From positions 1-64,000 of the forward strand of contig NZ_WHJG01000008.1 of NCBI RefSeq assembly GCF_011682175.1: DNA of 64,000 bases, given 5' to 3'. The first letter of the stretch is position 1. The number at the start of each line of letters is the position of its first letter. The DNA is from Massilia frigida. Lineage in GTDB: Bacteria > Pseudomonadota > Gammaproteobacteria > Burkholderiales > Burkholderiaceae_D. The notes under the pieces were generated by a model. That model searched no databases. It had not been told where the DNA came from and worked only from the letters and a program-made list of their open reading frames with translations. Positions 1 through 12,287 of the stretch are shown here, piece after piece. The translations under genes were made by a program, and so were the position numbers.

Positions 1-111
1 ATCGAGAACTGCCTCGACTTGGGCGGCCTCAAAGCATTGGCCAATCAGGCCGAGCCCGGCGTGCGAGGTTAATTCCAGGTTGCGCGATTGCTTGACTTCA
101 AAGCGTGGCAT
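1..111 (-). CDS. Partial CDS at window edge, possible transposase N-terminus
   Basis: A minus-strand frame opens with ATG at 111 and stays open for all 37 codons to the window edge, so only the first 37 residues are visible. They include the stretch LELTSHAGLGLIGQC, which reminds me of the N-terminus of transposases in the IS1380/IS4-like group, but the piece is too short to be sure. No inverted repeat is evident just upstream. It could also be an ordinary chromosomal protein. The assignment is an inference from memory. Confidence 0.35.
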   Translation of the reverse strand, partial: MPRFEVKQSRNLELTSHAGLGLIGQCFEAAQVEAVLD

Positions 112-415
112 GATCAGTCGGGTGAAAACAGGAAATGCAATATTTTACTTTGCAATCAATGACTTGATCAACTATTGCATGGGCTGGAACACGGATTCAG
201 GAAATAGCATTGCCTTAGACGTTGACGGTTGATTTACACATGAAAATTATTGCCATGTTTGAAATCTTATGAAAAATCAAAGTTCACATTATCCAATACA
301 CATAAAGTTCTTTAACTGTTCATGCCGAAGTGGAATTTCGATGAGCGGTGTTGATGGAATGCATTTTGATAAATGCATTCCATTTTGAAACTTTAATTTG
401 AAAATTGGAGTGATA
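112..415. other. AT-rich intergenic region
   Basis: This 304-base stretch is clearly more AT-rich than the surrounding DNA and has no credible reading frame. It must hold the promoters of the divergent genes on either side, but I cannot pick a convincing -35/-10 pair. Its one clear structure is the perfect hairpin at 354-383. Confidence 0.6.
354..383. promoter_or_regulatory. Perfect 13-bp inverted repeat in the 5' leader
   Basis: ATGGAATGCATTT and AAATGCATTCCAT form a perfect 13-bp stem around a TGAT loop, ending 32 bases before the ATG at 416. It is not followed by a T run, so it does not look like a terminator. It could be an operator for a dimeric regulator or an RNA hairpin that affects translation or stability of the downstream gene. 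Confidence 0.6.
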
Positions 416-1192
416 ATGAATAAGCAAAGCAAACAGCGTATTCACTTGAAAACCGCGGCAATCGTTGTTGGATTATTGGCGGGACTGATCAGCATCAATG
501 CCTCCGCGCAGTCGACGCCAGCGGCAAAAGCGACGTTTGCATATACGTCGCTTACCGTTTTGCCACCATGCAATAGCACTGACGCCGGCGGCTGTGCGGG
601 CAAGGGCAGCGACGGCTGGACAAGCATTTTAATGCAGCAGCTCAAGACGGCTAATCAAAAAGACCTGTTTATCAATGCATCACTTCAATGCGGCATCGTG
701 ACCGATACGACGGTAAAAAGCGTCAATGGTTCCCTGGATACGGCGGAAGCGCGGGGAACCGTTCGCGTGAAAGTGAAGATTACCGCTCCCTCTGGCGCGG
801 TCAGTTACGCTCAGCCCTCGACCGGTCAGGATGCCACCAACACGACTGGCGATGGCATCGTGTTCTGCGACCGCGTGCAGACGCTCAAGGCCAGGTTTTC
901 AGGCCTGAACTGTAAGGCGGATTTGACAACCGGCGCGGTGACTTGCGCCGACCCGGAGGAGCTGCAGCTCATCTTGAAAACGCTGAACGCCAACGCATTT
1001 AATTTCGTGGCGCCGGGTCTCAGCTCCGGCGTGAATACCATCGAGGTGCTGGCACGGTCCTCCGCAAGTGGATCGGCAACCGGCACGAACGGGTCGCTTG
1101 GCAGCGCCAATGCGTTTATCGGCGCGGGATCGGTCGCCATTGAAGAAGTTCGCATGATCAAGGGTAATACCGGCGAGACAATCAGCTTCTAA
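416..1192 (+). CDS. Exported Cys-containing protein of unknown function
   Basis: A 258-residue protein with a classic Sec signal peptide: basic Asn-Lys-rich start, hydrophobic stretch at about residues 15-27, and a likely cleavage after ASA near residue 31. The ATG at 416 is chosen because TTGGAG lies just upstream. The mature part has six cysteines, which could form three disulfides, and a Ser/Gly/Thr-rich C-terminal third. I do not recognise a family. It is probably periplasmic or secreted, and stands alone between an AT-rich leader with a hairpin and a terminator-like hairpin, so it is likely monocistronic. Confidence 0.75.
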   Translation: MNKQSKQRIHLKTAAIVVGLLAGLISINASAQSTPAAKATFAYTSLTVLPPCNSTDAGGCAGKGSDGWTSILMQQLKTANQKDLFINASLQCGIVTDTTVKSVNGSLDTAEARGTVRVKVKITAPSGAVSYAQPSTGQDATNTTGDGIVFCDRVQTLKARFSGLNCKADLTTGAVTCADPEELQLILKTLNANAFNFVAPGLSSGVNTIEVLARSSASGSATGTNGSLGSANAFIGAGSVAIEEVRMIKGNTGETISF

Positions 1193-1213
1193 ACCAACGC
1201 TTGCATGCTGATG

Positions 1214-1248
1214 TTGCCTTGGGCGGTGAGTGATACTGCCCAAGGCAA
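1214..1248. terminator. Hairpin between convergent genes
   Basis: TTGCCTTGGGC and GCCCAAGGCAA form a perfect 11-bp stem around a 13-base loop, between the convergent genes ending at 1192 and 1286. The T tract is poor (TCTTGT), so it may act as a weak bidirectional terminator. Confidence 0.55.
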
Positions 1249-1285
1249 TCTTGTCGAGCTGATCGCCTTCCCCAAGCAATTTCCA

Positions 1286-1966
1286 TCAGGTCGACTTGGT
1301 TTCGACCGCGAAGATCGCCGTCACCCCTTCCACGCTGAACTCGACCACCTTGAAATGCGCGCGCAGGTAATCTTCCAGCGCACGTGCGTTGTCGCGCTGG
1401 TTGTTGAATACGCCGAGCGCGTTCATCAGCCACATGAACGGCCGCGCCAGCAGGTTCTTGCGCACGCCTTCCGACAGCACCGTGGTGCCGAACAGGCGTC
1501 CGCCCGGCGCCAGCAGGGCCGCCAGATGGGTGAGGGCGATGCTTTTCTGGTCCAGGCTGCCCGGCACGCAGTGCAGCACATAATTGATGCTGATCGAATC
1601 GAAGGGCGCGACCGCGTGCTTCACCGGCTCCAGGATGTTCTGCACGTACGTTTCCGGCCGGTAGCGCGCCACCTTGGGCAGCGTCTTGGCCAGGCACTCG
1701 GCACTCAGGTCCATCAGCGCCAGGCGCGCCGTGGGCACCAGCGGCGCGCGCTTGAGAAGGAACCCGGTGCCGACCCCGACTTCCAGATGATTGGCGCTGA
1801 TGTGCTTGCGGTAATGCGCATCGAGCCGGGCAATCGAGCATCCCCAGGCATATTTGGAAATCACGCCGTAGAGCAGCGCATCGTAGAAAAATAGGCTCAG
1901 CTTGTTGAAGTATTGCTGCGAACGGACAATCTTGACGTGGGTGAGTTCGCTGTCGCTGCTGATCAT
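1286..1966 (-). CDS. Class I SAM-dependent methyltransferase
   Basis: A 226-residue cytosolic protein with the Rossmann-type methyltransferase pattern: a glycine-rich motif I (LEVGVGTGFLL), an acidic residue at the end of strand 2 (LMDLS), and a motif IV-like segment (SISINYVLHCVPG) followed by a LLAPGGRLFGT post-motif typical of UbiE/COQ5-like enzymes. The start at 1966 (ATG) leaves an ordinary N-terminus; the upstream open frame is compositionally unlike a protein. Substrate is unknown; small-molecule methylation is likely. It is convergent with the exported protein to its left and divergent from the patatin lipoprotein. Confidence 0.75.
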   Translation of the reverse strand: MISSDSELTHVKIVRSQQYFNKLSLFFYDALLYGVISKYAWGCSIARLDAHYRKHISANHLEVGVGTGFLLKRAPLVPTARLALMDLSAECLAKTLPKVARYRPETYVQNILEPVKHAVAPFDSISINYVLHCVPGSLDQKSIALTHLAALLAPGGRLFGTTVLSEGVRKNLLARPFMWLMNALGVFNNQRDNARALEDYLRAHFKVVEFSVEGVTAIFAVETKST

Positions 1967-2111
1967 TGCCGGCTTTCTATGTTGGTATGAACAATTATGC
2001 CACTTTATCCATCCGGCAATCGCCGCCAGCGCCAGCGACGGCTTGCCTGGCGGCGGCCCCAGGTGACCGCGAGCAGGTACAATCGTGGTCTTCGCTTCTT
2101 TGACGACCACT

Positions 2112-3026
2112 ATGTTTACCAAACGCCGTTCCCTGATTGCCCTCGCTGTGCTGCTCGCCGGCTGCGGCAGCAACCCCACCCCTCCTGCGGCCAAACCGGC
2201 CGCCGTGCTGCAACCGGCCGCCGCCGCGCTGCCCAAGAAGATCCGCATCGGCCTGGCCCTGGGTGGCGGCGCCGCGCGCGGATTTGCCCATATCGGCGTG
2301 ATCAAGGCGCTCGAAGCACAGGGGATCTACCCGGAAATCGTGGTCGGCACCAGCGCCGGCAGCGTGGTCGGCGCCATGTATGCGGCCGGCAACGATGGCT
2401 TCGCACTGCAAAAGACCGCCATGGAGATGGATGAGGCCGAAATTTCCGACTGGGCCATGCCGCTGTTCGGCAAGTCCTCGGGCGTGCTCAAGGGAGAAGC
2501 CTTGCAAAATTACGTGAACAAGGCCGTCAAGAACGTGCCGATCGAAAAGCTCAAGATCCAGTTCGGCGCCGTCGCGACCGACCTGAACAACGGCCAGCCG
2601 ATCCTGTTCCGGCGCGGTAACACGGGGCAGGCGGTGCGTGCATCCTCGTCCGTGCCGAGCGTGTTCCAGCCGGTGCGCATCGGCGACCGTTCGTATGTCG
2701 ATGGCGGCCTGGTGGCACCGGTGCCGGTGCGCTTCGTGCGTGAAATGGGCGCCGATTTCATTATCGCCGTCAATATTTCGAGCCAGACCGACGCGCAGGC
2801 GGCCGTCAGCTCGCTGGAAGTGCTGATGCAGACCTTCGCCATCATGGGGCAGCGCCTCAATCATTACGAGCTCAAGGATGCCGACATCGTCATCTCGCCA
2901 GCGCTGGCAAAGATGGGCAGCAACGACTTTGCCGGCCGCAACCGTGCCATCATGGCGGGCGAGCAGGCGGCCGCGGCGATGATGCCGCAGATCAAAGCCA
3001 AGCTCAAGGCGCTCCAGCACTCATAA
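2112..3026 (+). CDS. Patatin-like phospholipase, lipoprotein
   Basis: A 304-residue protein starting at the ATG at 2112, with a lipoprotein signal peptide whose lipobox is LAGC (Cys18), then an Ala/Pro linker and a patatin domain. Visible hallmarks are the oxyanion motif GGGAARGFAHIG (about 51-62), the nucleophile elbow GTSAGS with Ser81, and the DGG motif with Asp197, making a Ser-Asp dyad. It should be an acyl hydrolase acting on lipids in the envelope. It resembles the RssA/NTE type patatins common in proteobacteria. Confidence 0.88.
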   Translation: MFTKRRSLIALAVLLAGCGSNPTPPAAKPAAVLQPAAAALPKKIRIGLALGGGAARGFAHIGVIKALEAQGIYPEIVVGTSAGSVVGAMYAAGNDGFALQKTAMEMDEAEISDWAMPLFGKSSGVLKGEALQNYVNKAVKNVPIEKLKIQFGAVATDLNNGQPILFRRGNTGQAVRASSSVPSVFQPVRIGDRSYVDGGLVAPVPVRFVREMGADFIIAVNISSQTDAQAAVSSLEVLMQTFAIMGQRLNHYELKDADIVISPALAKMGSNDFAGRNRAIMAGEQAAAAMMPQIKAKLKALQHS

Positions 3027-3103
3027 GCGTTATAGCCGTTCCGATATCGGCAGCGCCTGCGTTTGCCGTAAAATCTGCCGCATCTATTTACCTGGGATTG
3101 AAC

Positions 3104-3508
3104 ATGCCATCGAAACCGTACCTGAACTTCGCCGACGTCCAAAAAATCGCTGCCGCCGCACAAGCTGAAGCCATCGCCAACAACTGGGCGGTCACCATCG
3201 CCATCGTCGATGACGGTGGCCACCTGCTGTCGCTGCAACGCCTCGATGGCGCCGCGCCGCTGTCCTCGCACATCGCCCCATCCAAGGCCAAGACGGCGGC
3301 CCTGGGCCGGCGCGAGAGCAAGGTCTATGAAGACATCATCAATAACGGCCGCACGGCGTTCCTGACGGTGCCGTTCGTGGAAGGGATGCTGGAGGGGGGC
3401 GTGCCGGTGATCGTCGACGGTCACGTGATCGGCGCCGTGGGCGTGTCGGGCGTGAAGTCGGACCAGGATGCGCAGATTGCCAAGGCCGGCATCGCCGCCC
3501 TGGCCTGA
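3104..3508 (+). CDS. GlcG/HbpS-like heme-binding family protein
   Basis: A 134-residue single-domain protein of the GlcG/HbpS (DUF336) family. The family signature is visible as AxNNWAVTIAIVDDGGHLLSLQRLDGA near the N-terminus and GGVPVIVDGHVIGAVGVSG near the C-terminus. The ATG at 3104 is preferred over an in-frame TTG two codons earlier. There is no signal peptide, so it is probably cytosolic. Family members bind heme or small ligands or accompany oxidation pathways; no neighbouring gene indicates which applies here. Confidence 0.85.
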   Translation: MPSKPYLNFADVQKIAAAAQAEAIANNWAVTIAIVDDGGHLLSLQRLDGAAPLSSHIAPSKAKTAALGRRESKVYEDIINNGRTAFLTVPFVEGMLEGGVPVIVDGHVIGAVGVSGVKSDQDAQIAKAGIAALA

Positions 3509-3556
3509 GAGGGCCGGTCCGCCAGTGCGCGCGGACCCTGGACCTGGCGCTGCCGC

Positions 3557-4510
3557 TTAGCCGGCAGGCGTGGCGGCTGGCGCGGCGGCAGCGCCGCAGG
3601 CCGCTTGCGCTTCCGCCTTGCGCGGCACCGCCATCAGATTGCCGCGCAGGGTGCGCAAGACCAGGTAGTCGCAGCTTTCGCTGACCAGCTGCGCGCGCTC
3701 CATGCGCTCGCTCGCACCTTCGTTGTAGCGCACGGTTTTGTACGGCAGCGCCGGCGCGGTGGGCGTCGCCATGTCCGCTAGCGCAATATCGAGCGCTTGC
3801 GCGTACATGCGCGCACTTTCCCACTTGAGCATGCCGGCATTGTCGCCGAGCCACACATCCGGCCCAGCCTCGCCACCGCGCTCAGGCGAGACGATGCGGA
3901 TGATGGTCTCGTAGGGCGTGGCGCGGCCCGCCGTCTTGATCGAAATGGCGTTGTCGAGAATCAGCGCCTGGTGGTCTTGTGTCAGGTAAAACAGCGGCAC
4001 GCTGTCGACCATGATGTCGCCCGGAGCGGGCGCGGCCGCCTGCGCGATGATCTGCTTGGCGCCGCCGCTCTTCATGTGCGTCAGCGAGGCTTGCATCAGT
4101 TCCTGGTGGTGATAGGCATCCAGCACGCCCTGGTAGGGGACGAGGACTTTGTCCGCCTTGGTGCGGATGCGTTCCTTTTCAGCGTCGCGCATGGTGCCCG
4201 ACACGATGGCATGCGTGGCGACAGCGGCCAGCAGGCCGACCAGGCCGGGAGCGGGGTACATCACTGCGCCGCCGCCGGCCCCGCCAGCCTTGTCGAAATT
4301 GACCGCCCCATGAAACTCCACCTTGTCGGCGGCCGGAAGGCGCAGGCCCACGCGCTGCGCCGTCGCATCGCTTGCGGCCAGGCCGGCCTGGGCCGGCACT
4401 TCCCCGGCCTGCACCGCTTGCCATGGCAGGGAAAGGCCCACGCCCGCGCACAGCGCCAGGCAGGCGGAAACGAGGTGGGGGCGTGGCAGGCGGCGGGCGA
4501 AACGTATCAT
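3557..4510 (-). CDS. Exported hypothetical protein
   Basis: A 317-residue protein with an N-terminal signal peptide (basic start, hydrophobic segment ending near QAVQAG at about residue 36) and a second hydrophobic segment near residues 85-105 (PAPGLVGLLAAVATHAI) that may be a transmembrane helix. The C-terminus is Ala/Pro-rich with one Cys pair around it. I do not recognise the family. It lies 30 bases downstream of the lipoprotein gene on the same strand, so the two probably form an envelope operon. Confidence 0.7.
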   Translation of the reverse strand: MIRFARRLPRPHLVSACLALCAGVGLSLPWQAVQAGEVPAQAGLAASDATAQRVGLRLPAADKVEFHGAVNFDKAGGAGGGAVMYPAPGLVGLLAAVATHAIVSGTMRDAEKERIRTKADKVLVPYQGVLDAYHHQELMQASLTHMKSGGAKQIIAQAAAPAPGDIMVDSVPLFYLTQDHQALILDNAISIKTAGRATPYETIIRIVSPERGGEAGPDVWLGDNAGMLKWESARMYAQALDIALADMATPTAPALPYKTVRYNEGASERMERAQLVSESCDYLVLRTLRGNLMAVPRKAEAQAACGAAAAPAATPAG

Positions 4511-4540
4511 CGGGGCTGGTCTTTCAGAAAAGTGAATGGC

Positions 4541-5233
4541 TTAATTGGACAAGGGCTTGATGATCTGGTCCTTGGTCATTTCCAGCACCTGGAAATACGC
4601 ATTCGACACGCCAGGGAAGGTCGGCGGTTCATCCCATTTACCATCGGCAGCCTTTTGCACGTTCAGCGGCACGTACCATTCGTAGGAATTGTCGGTCAGG
4701 TTGACGATGTAGGCGGCACCGGCGATTTTCGCTTTCGGGTCGCTGGTCGGGATGTACGATGCGAAGGTGCGCTCAACGCCAACCATGCTCAGGCTGATCA
4801 CCAGCAGCTTGTCGATCTTGTGGCTGGCTTTCAGGCCGGACATGTCCTTGCGCGTGAATCCGGGAGCAGCCTTGCCATTGTCGGGCAGGGCGGAGAAATC
4901 GATTTTCTCGATCATGGTGACGTTGGCGCCGCGCTGTTTGAGGACGGTTGCAACCTGGGCTGGCAATTGCGGCAACTCTTCGTAAGGCAGCGTCTTGATG
5001 TGGCTGGTCAGGGATGAGTTCATGAGCGAGGCCGCAGCCATGCACAACAGGCAATCCGCGCCAGGAAACTGGGTATCGACCACCGGCAGTGCGGTCATGA
5101 CGACGCCATAGTTGTTGGCGGGCGCAACGAAGGCTTGCGGGGCCAGGGCGACCGGCGTTTGTGGCGGCGTCATGCAGCCGGTGAGGATGGCGAGGCAGGC
5201 GACCAGCGCGGCGGAGGAGAGACGTAAGTTCAC
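4541..5233 (-). CDS. Hypothetical lipoprotein
   Basis: A 230-residue protein starting with GTG at 5233, with a lipoprotein signal peptide and lipobox LTGC (Cys20). The mature part begins with a Pro/Ala-rich linker and contains a CLLC pair near residue 62. I do not recognise the domain. The next gene on the strand is the exported protein ending at 3557, so they are probably co-transcribed. Both likely act in the envelope. Confidence 0.72.
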   Translation of the reverse strand: MNLRLSSAALVACLAILTGCMTPPQTPVALAPQAFVAPANNYGVVMTALPVVDTQFPGADCLLCMAAASLMNSSLTSHIKTLPYEELPQLPAQVATVLKQRGANVTMIEKIDFSALPDNGKAAPGFTRKDMSGLKASHKIDKLLVISLSMVGVERTFASYIPTSDPKAKIAGAAYIVNLTDNSYEWYVPLNVQKAADGKWDEPPTFPGVSNAYFQVLEMTKDQIIKPLSN

Positions 5234-5538
5234 GGAAGACCTATTATCAGAGCGGTAAATGAAAACAGGCCCGCTTCACCATGGTGATTTGGGCCTGCTG
5301 ACGCGTTGCCCCGGCCGTAACGCGGCCGGCAGGACATGCATGTTTGATATTATAATCCAACTTAAATTGCCAAATGGAACTGTATTTATAAACTGTTGTT
5401 TTTGCTTGCTTACATATCAGCGGCGGGCATGGCTGTGCGCGCCCGCGAGGGCGCTGATCCGGTTTTTCGGTACTGCCTGATGCGGGTGATTACGCCGGCA
5501 ATCGCGTATCTTGTCGTTTTGATTCGAGAAAGAGCCCC
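5234..5538. other. Intergenic region without a gene
   Basis: This stretch separates the divergent lipoprotein and DUF1348 genes. The centre (about 5340-5410) is AT-rich and is the likely promoter zone. The open frames here do not look like proteins. I see no RNA gene or repeat. Confidence 0.5.
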
Positions 5539-6015
5539 ATGAGCGCTTCTGAACACCGCCCTCCATTGCCACCCTTTACGCACGACGCGGCCACCCTAAA
5601 AGTGCGCCTGGCCGAAGATGGCTGGAATTCGCGCGATCCGGCGCGCGTGGCGCTGGCCTACACCGCCGACAGCCGCTGGCGTAACCGCGCCGAATTCGTC
5701 ACCGGTCGCGAGGCGATCGCCGGGCTGCTGACGCGCAAATGGGTGCGCGAGCTCGACTACCGGCTGATCAAGGAATTGTGGGCCTTCGGCGGAAACCGCA
5801 TTGCCGTGCGCTTTGCCTACGAGTGGCGCGACGATGCCGGCAACTGGTTCCGCTCCTACGGCAACGAAAACTGGGAGTTCGACGAGCACGGCTTGATGGC
5901 GCTGCGCCATGCCAGCATCAACGACTTGCCGATCAGTGAGCGGGAGCGCAAGTTCCACTGGCCCCTGGGCCGCCGCCCGGACGATCATCCGGGGCTGAGC
6001 GAACTCGGTCTGTAA
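5539..6015 (+). CDS. DUF1348 / NTF2-like (SnoaL-type) protein
   Basis: A 158-residue soluble protein. The sequence [18 protein letters not shown] near the N-terminus, [14 protein letters not shown], and the basic-aromatic C-terminal half ([24 protein letters not shown]) are typical of the DUF1348 family of NTF2-like fold proteins. Length is normal for the family. These cone-shaped folds can be enzymes or ligand binders; the real substrate is unknown. It appears to be a single-gene unit. Confidence 0.85.
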   Translation: MSASEHRPPLPPFTHDAATLKVRLAEDGWNSRDPARVALAYTADSRWRNRAEFVTGREAIAGLLTRKWVRELDYRLIKELWAFGGNRIAVRFAYEWRDDAGNWFRSYGNENWEFDEHGLMALRHASINDLPISERERKFHWPLGRRPDDHPGLSELGL

Positions 6016-6052
6016 GTGTTGTTTTTTGTTTCAGCAATCCGGCGGCGCCGGG

Positions 6053-6466
6053 TCAGGCGTGGATCAGCGGGCCTTCCGGCGCCGAATCGGCGGCGCTGGT
6101 GCGTTCCAGCCATTCCAGCAGCAGCGGCATGTCGCGCACCTCGATTTCCGGACCCTGGACGAAGCCGACCTGGGTCAGGTTGCTGGCGTCGCACACCAGC
6201 TTGTTGACAGTCGGCGAGAGCTCGACCATCCTGCCGTACGATTTCCACACCTTGCTTGCCCATTTATGCAGGGACGAATCGTTGAAGCGGTTATTCTCGA
6301 AGTAGACGGTGACCGAGCCATCGCTGTTACCGAAGCCCACCATTCCCGAACCATTCTTGAGCTTCTCCTTGACCGCATCGTCGGCGCTCACCTTGGGCAC
6401 GAACACGGCTGCCCGCCCGCCCGGATTGGGGCGCTCCATCGGCGTATCTCTTCCAAACGTAGACAT
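6053..6466 (-). CDS. Small hypothetical protein
   Basis: A 137-residue soluble protein. The ATG at 6466 is chosen because AGGAAA lies seven bases upstream, whereas the longer open frame is not protein-like. No signal peptide, no transmembrane segment, one Cys. The composition (mixed alpha/beta, SDGSVTVYFENNRF) is that of a normal folded protein, but I do not recognise it. Confidence 0.6.
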   Translation of the reverse strand: MSTFGRDTPMERPNPGGRAAVFVPKVSADDAVKEKLKNGSGMVGFGNSDGSVTVYFENNRFNDSSLHKWASKVWKSYGRMVELSPTVNKLVCDASNLTQVGFVQGPEIEVRDMPLLLEWLERTSAADSAPEGPLIHA

Positions 6467-6578
6467 AATCACATTTCCTGGTAAATGTTTGCCTGAGGAT
6501 GCTGTAATAAATGTATAGAGGACGGTGGGCGATGTCCAGTAAAAGCGCGAAAAGGGCCGCAATGAGGCTAGTCGGCGA

Positions 6579-6607
6579 TTGCCGGAAAGGCCGGGTTGCG
6601 CTATAAT
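6579..6607 (+). promoter_or_regulatory. Probable sigma-70 promoter of carAB
   Basis: TTGCCG (6579-6584) and TATAAT (6602-6607) are separated by exactly 17 bases, a near-consensus sigma-70 promoter. Transcription would start near 6614 and give a leader of about 145 bases before carA. I see no obvious riboswitch or attenuator in that leader. Confidence 0.65.
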
Positions 6608-6758
6608 TTGGAGGTTTAGCCATTCATACACCTACCGTAGCGACTACCCACCATCCCTCATTCAAAATGACACCATCCCCCTGAGCGCAAGCGCACCGGG
6701 AAACCATGGTCGTCGGTCTGACGTGGCGCAGCTACGGTAACTTTATCAGGAGTTGCCC

Positions 6759-7940
6759 TTGCCGCCATTTTTTTCTGGCCCCGCCGTTCCAGCCATCCTG
6801 GCTCTCGCCGATGGAACGATATTTAAAGGTTTTTCCATTGGCGCCGCCGGCCATACCACCGGGGAAGTCGTGTTCAACACGGCCATGACCGGTTACCAGG
6901 AAATCCTGACCGATCCCAGCTACTCGCGCCAGCTTGTCACGCTGACCTATCCGCACATCGGCAACACGGGCGTCAATCCGGAAGACGTCGAGGCAAGCAA
7001 GGTCCACGCCGCAGGGTTGATCATCCGTGACCTGCCGCTGCTGGCATCGAACTTCCGTTCGACCCAGTCGCTGTCCGATTACCTCAAGGCCGAAAACATC
7101 GTCGCCATCTCCGGTATCGATACCCGCAAGCTGACGCGCCTGCTGCGCGAAAAAGGCGCGCAGGGCGGCGCCATTTTGGTCGGCACCCAGGGTAACGAGC
7201 CTTCGCAGGTGCAGGCACTGGAACTGGCGCGCTCGTTCCCTGGCCTGGCCGGCATGGACCTGGCCAAGGTGGTCTCGACCACCGCCGCCTACGAGTTCAC
7301 AGAGACCGAATGGAAGCTGGGCGAAGGCTACGGCAAGCTGGCCGACGCCTTGGCGGCCCCCCAATTCCACGTGGTCGCGTTCGACTTCGGCGTCAAGCGC
7401 AACATCCTGCGCATGCTGACCGAACGTGGCTGCAAGGTCACGGTGTTGCCGGCCCAGTCCAGCGCCGCCGATGCGCTGGCGCTGAACCCGGACGGGATCT
7501 TCCTGGCCAATGGCCCGGGCGACCCGGAGCCGTGCGACTACGCGATCGCGGCCAGCCGCGAGCTGATCGAGCGCGGCATCCCGACCTTCGGCATCTGCCT
7601 GGGTCACCAGATCATGGCGCTCGCTTCCGGCGCGCGCACGCTCAAGATGAAGTTCGGCCACCACGGCGCCAACCACCCGGTGCAGGATCTCGATTCGCGC
7701 AAGGTGATGATCACCTCGCAGAACCACGGTTTCGCGGTCGACGCGCAAACCCTGCCGGCCAACTGCCGCGTGACCCACGTGTCGCTGTTCGACGGCTCGC
7801 TGCAGGGCTTCGCCCGCACCGACAAGCCGGCCTTCTGCTTCCAGGGCCACCCTGAAGCATCGCCAGGCCCGAACGACGTAGCTTACCTGTTTGACCGCTT
7901 CATCAGCATGATGCAAGCCGCTGAGAAAAACGAATTGTAG
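6759..7940 (+). CDS. carA: Carbamoyl-phosphate synthase small subunit
   Basis: The glutamine amidotransferase subunit of carbamoyl-phosphate synthase, which hydrolyses glutamine and passes ammonia to CarB to make carbamoyl phosphate for pyrimidines and arginine. About 393 residues: the N-terminal CarA domain ([17 protein letters not shown]) is followed by a class I glutamine amidotransferase domain with the GICLGHQ motif (Cys near residue 280) and the [10 protein letters not shown] His/Glu motif. No ATG is available. TTG at 6759 is preferred because AGGAG (6748-6752) sits six bases upstream; an in-frame TTG at 6753 is too close. carB follows ten bases later. Confidence 0.97.
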   Translation: MPPFFSGPAVPAILALADGTIFKGFSIGAAGHTTGEVVFNTAMTGYQEILTDPSYSRQLVTLTYPHIGNTGVNPEDVEASKVHAAGLIIRDLPLLASNFRSTQSLSDYLKAENIVAISGIDTRKLTRLLREKGAQGGAILVGTQGNEPSQVQALELARSFPGLAGMDLAKVVSTTAAYEFTETEWKLGEGYGKLADALAAPQFHVVAFDFGVKRNILRMLTERGCKVTVLPAQSSAADALALNPDGIFLANGPGDPEPCDYAIAASRELIERGIPTFGICLGHQIMALASGARTLKMKFGHHGANHPVQDLDSRKVMITSQNHGFAVDAQTLPANCRVTHVSLFDGSLQGFARTDKPAFCFQGHPEASPGPNDVAYLFDRFISMMQAAEKNEL

Positions 7941-7950
7941 AAAGAGCCCA

Positions 7951-11181
<3,231 letters not shown>

Positions 11182-11201
11182 GCAGCACGCAGTACCTCTT
11201 G

Positions 11202-11252
11202 ACCACAGGGCGCGCGCCGGGAGCATTTTCCGGCGCGTGCCCTGTGGTTTTC
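11202..11252 (+). terminator. Rho-independent terminator after carB
   Basis: A very long GC-rich stem pairs 11202-11220 with 11230-11248 (one non-Watson-Crick position), with a nine-base loop and TTTTC after it. It lies between carB and greA, so greA probably has its own promoter or depends on read-through. Confidence 0.75.
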
Positions 11253-11279
11253 ACTTTTCAGTAGAAACGCGAATACGAC

Positions 11280-11759
11280 ATGAACACATCAGTTCCACTT
11301 ACCAAATACGGCGCCGAACTGCTCAAGGACGAGCTGCACCAGCTCAAGACCAAAGAGCGCCGCATTGTGATCGACGCGATCGCCGAGGCGCGCTCGCATG
11401 GCGATTTGTCCGAGAACGCCGAATACGACGCCGCCAAGGAGCGCCAGGCTTTCGTCGAAGGCCGCATTGCGGAGCTGGAAGGTAAATTGGGCGCCGCGCA
11501 GATCATCGACCCGACCACCCTGGACGCCGAAGGGCGCGTGGTGTTCGCCGCGACCGTCGACCTGGAAGACCTGGACAACGGCACCAAGGTGACCTACCAG
11601 ATCGTGGGCCTGGACGAAGCGGACCTCAAGCTCAATAAAGTGTCGGTCACCTCGCCGATCGCGCGCGCGCTGATTGGCAAGTACGCCGGCGACGTGGTCG
11701 AAGTGCAGGCGCCATCGGGCCCGCGCGAATACGAAATCCTCGAAGTCAAGTACATCTGA
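11280..11759 (+). CDS. greA: Transcription elongation factor GreA
   Basis: A 159-residue GreA, the usual length. The N-terminal coiled coil carries the catalytic acidic tip (GDLSENAEYDAAKERQ) that reaches into the RNA polymerase secondary channel and stimulates cleavage of backtracked RNA. The C-terminal FKBP-like domain contains the SPIARALIGK motif and ends in the typical YEILEVKYI. The stop overlaps the start of the next gene (TGATG), so the two are translationally coupled. Confidence 0.97.
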   Translation: MNTSVPLTKYGAELLKDELHQLKTKERRIVIDAIAEARSHGDLSENAEYDAAKERQAFVEGRIAELEGKLGAAQIIDPTTLDAEGRVVFAATVDLEDLDNGTKVTYQIVGLDEADLKLNKVSVTSPIARALIGKYAGDVVEVQAPSGPREYEILEVKYI

Positions 11760-12208
11760 TGCTGCTGGGGCGGGCCCGCCTGCTGCTCGTGACCGCGTGG
11801 GCGGGCAGCTTGTGGACGGTGGGTTACCTGGTGGCCCCGACCTTGTTCCGCACCCTGTCCGACAGCGTGCTGGCCGGGACGATCGCGGGCAGCATGTTCA
11901 GGAGCGCGGCGATGGTGTCGCTGGTGTGCGGCGTGGGTTTGCTGGTGCTGCTGGCGCTGGCGAAGGATGTCGACGCGCAGCGCAAGCGCTTGCTGATGCT
12001 GGTGGTGGCCGCGATGCTGGTGCTGCTGGCGGTCAGCAGCCTGGGACTGGGGCCGATGATGGCGGCGCTGAAGGAAGCGGCGCCTGGCGGCGTGATGGAG
12101 CCGGCCGCGCGCAAGCAGTTCGGCATGCTGCACGGGGTGTCGATGGTGTTGTATCTGATTCAGAGCGTGCTGGCGGGGGTGCTGGTGTTCAAGAACCCCG
12201 GGCCGTAG
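11759..12208 (+). CDS. DUF4149 family membrane protein
   Basis: A 149-residue integral membrane protein with about four transmembrane helices (roughly residues 5-30, 45-70, 78-100 and 125-148). The order after greA and the N-terminal pattern LWTVGYLVAPTLFRTL fit the DUF4149 family, which sits downstream of greA in many betaproteobacteria. Function unknown. The start overlaps the greA stop codon, so it is co-translated with greA. Confidence 0.85.
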   Translation: MLLGRARLLLVTAWAGSLWTVGYLVAPTLFRTLSDSVLAGTIAGSMFRSAAMVSLVCGVGLLVLLALAKDVDAQRKRLLMLVVAAMLVLLAVSSLGLGPMMAALKEAAPGGVMEPAARKQFGMLHGVSMVLYLIQSVLAGVLVFKNPGP

Positions 12209-12241
12209 CAATGCCGCTTCTACCGTCTCGGCCACAATCTG

Positions 12242-12267
12242 GTCGTTCCCGCCTGCGCGGGAACGAC
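12242..12267. repeat. REP-like palindrome
   Basis: GTCGTTCCCGC and GCGGGAACGAC form a perfect 11-bp stem around CTGC. The sequence matches the common bacterial REP-type element with a TTCCCGC..GCGGGAA core. It lies between the convergent DUF4149 and yhbY genes and may also end transcription. Confidence 0.6.
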
Positions 12268-12287
12268 GTGGATTTGCAACGCGGGGA

